Assembly: GCA_946626015.1 (NCBI GenBank)
Contig: CAMOTT010000111.1
Coordinates: 1-6,786 of the forward strand
Direction of reading: 5' to 3'
DNA: 6,786 bases
DNA from: an uncultured Clostridia bacterium
GTDB taxonomy: Bacteria > Bacillota > Clostridia > Oscillospirales > Acutalibacteraceae
Shown: in pieces, positions 5,989-6,786 of the stretch
How positions within the stretch are numbered: position 1 is the first letter of the stretch
Layout of the letters: each line of letters starts with the position of its first letter
Notes under the pieces: generated by a model
The model's database searches: none
Told to the model about the DNA's origin: nothing
What the model saw: the letters and a program-made list of their open reading frames with translations, nothing else
Made by a program: the position numbers and the translations under genes

Positions 5989-6786
5989 TTGAAAATACTG
6001 CGTAACCTCGCTGTTTTTATCCGTTGAAATGCTTTTTTCCTGCCTTATTGGCGGATATAAAATCAAGGCAGACCTTCCGGCAACAGCCGCAGGGTCATTG
6101 ACAAGTTATGTAAACTGTTTTGCCGGTACAGGCGGCATACCCTGGGCCTGCGCCATGCTCAGCCCGGCGGCCTGCGCCCCCTTCGGCTGCGTTAGGGTCG
6201 GGCCTGACACCTGCGCCGCAGGCGGTATAGCTAAAATCAAAACCAATACCTCCGGCTACTATTATGAGCACCGGCATATGCTGGGCTTCAGCCTGGGGCG
6301 GCTTTCGGGCACCGGCGCCAGGGATTACGGTATGTTCCGCGTATCGCCCTGCATCAAAGGCAAAAAGGTGAACGCCCTGCCCGGGCTGCCGTTGATCCCG
6401 GCGCGGGTTACTGGATCGGCAACCAGCACGATATCCACACGCCCTATCTCTTTATCGATGCTGGCAGACCGGATCTGACGCAAAAATGGGTGCGCTGGAC
6501 GCTGAAAAACAGGTTCAGCCCGGATATCAACGGCCTTGACGGGAACGACGACGGCGCCCTGAGCAGCTGGTATGTATTCTCCGCCCTGGGCTTTTACCCA
6601 ATAGCAGGCACCGGTGAATACTACGTCGGCTCTCCGGCTGTCAACGGCGCGGAGCTTGACCTCGGCAACGGCAGACAGCTTAAGATCACCGCGCTGAACA
6701 ACAGCGCCAAAAACGTCTACGTCCGCTCCGCGACCCTCAACGGCAAACCCCTGAACGGCTTTACCGTTACCCACAGCGAGCTGCTC
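5989..6786 (+). pseudogene. GH92 alpha-mannosidase-family pseudogene, internally deleted and frameshifted; runs off the window
   Basis: From TTG 5989 the reading MKILRNLAVFIR, a typical signal-peptide start, hits TGA at 6025-6027. The rest continues one frame over: hydrophobic MLFSCLIGG, then from 6107 the GH92 N-terminal motifs YVNCFAGTGGIPW, APFGCVRVGPDT, GYYYEHRHMLGFS and LSGTGARDYGMF, up to about 6360. From about 6400 the GH92 C-terminal motifs appear in a different frame: GYWIGNQHDIHTPYLF, AGRPDLTQKWVRW, GLDGNDDGALSSWYVFSALG and YYVGSPAVNG. These stay open to the window end. GH92 domains are usually about 700 residues or more, with some 450-500 residues between these two blocks; here the blocks are about 15-20 codons apart. 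The central (alpha/alpha)6 barrel and its catalytic acid are therefore missing. The conserved GNDDxGxxSxW loop also appears one residue short. In the N-terminal frame the product ends at TGA 6476-6478. Family identity is confident. Whether the loss is biological or an assembly error cannot be decided here. Confidence 0.85.

Noticed and set aside
6145..6178. GGCCTGCGCC direct repeats at 6145 and 6169
   Set aside because: Ten-base repeats within Ala/Cys-rich GH92 coding sequence, explained by codon use, and away from the deletion junction.
6029..6478. A genuine small 149-residue gene starting at ATG 6029
   Set aside because: Its first ~110 residues are GH92 N-terminus, its last ~25 are the GH92 C-terminal coding sequence read in the wrong frame, and ATG 6029 has no RBS. 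It is a fragment of the pseudogene.

Overview
The window looks like chromosomal DNA of an anaerobic, gut- or rumen-type member of the Clostridia (Oscillospiraceae/Ruminococcaceae-like). The support is circumstantial: balanced base composition, Shine-Dalgarno sites of the GAGAGGTG type, a secreted Cys-rich tandem-repeat protein of a kind common in that group, and glycan-active secreted enzymes. All genes are on the + strand. No rRNA, tRNA, CRISPR array, integrase or transposase was seen. No gene-free stretch exceeds about 150 bases; the two real intergenic gaps (834-983 and 3648-3783) each hold a hairpin terminator followed by a promoter-like sequence.

Layout. (1) 3-833: the C-terminal part of a secreted repeat protein, with four ~38-residue Cys/His units, an Ig-like region and a hydrophobic/basic tail. 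It ends before a hairpin at 841-877. (2) 984-2438: a 12-TM major facilitator transporter. Thirty bases later, 2469-3647 encodes a membrane-anchored Ntn-type amidase of the choloylglycine hydrolase / N-acylethanolamine acid amidase / acid ceramidase superfamily. These two appear to form an operon closed by a strong terminator at 3677-3715. (3) 3784-5967: a secreted right-handed beta-helix protein resembling GH141/GH120-type glycosidases, behind a good extended -10 promoter. (4) 5989-6786: a broken GH92 (alpha-mannosidase family) gene. It keeps the N-terminal and C-terminal family motifs but lacks most of the middle, changes reading frame at the join, and is frame-disrupted near its start. It runs off the window.

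How they may work together. The transporter-amidase pair suggests hydrolysis of an amide-linked substrate (bile-salt-like conjugate, N-acyl amide or similar) outside the membrane, with uptake or export of a substrate or product. The beta-helix enzyme and the GH92 remnant look like a second operon for host or plant glycan breakdown whose distal enzyme has decayed (or was misassembled). The repeat protein and the beta-helix protein share a C-terminal K-[IL]-x-x-F-F-[KR]-x-I-F tail, which may be a common localisation signal for secreted proteins of this organism.
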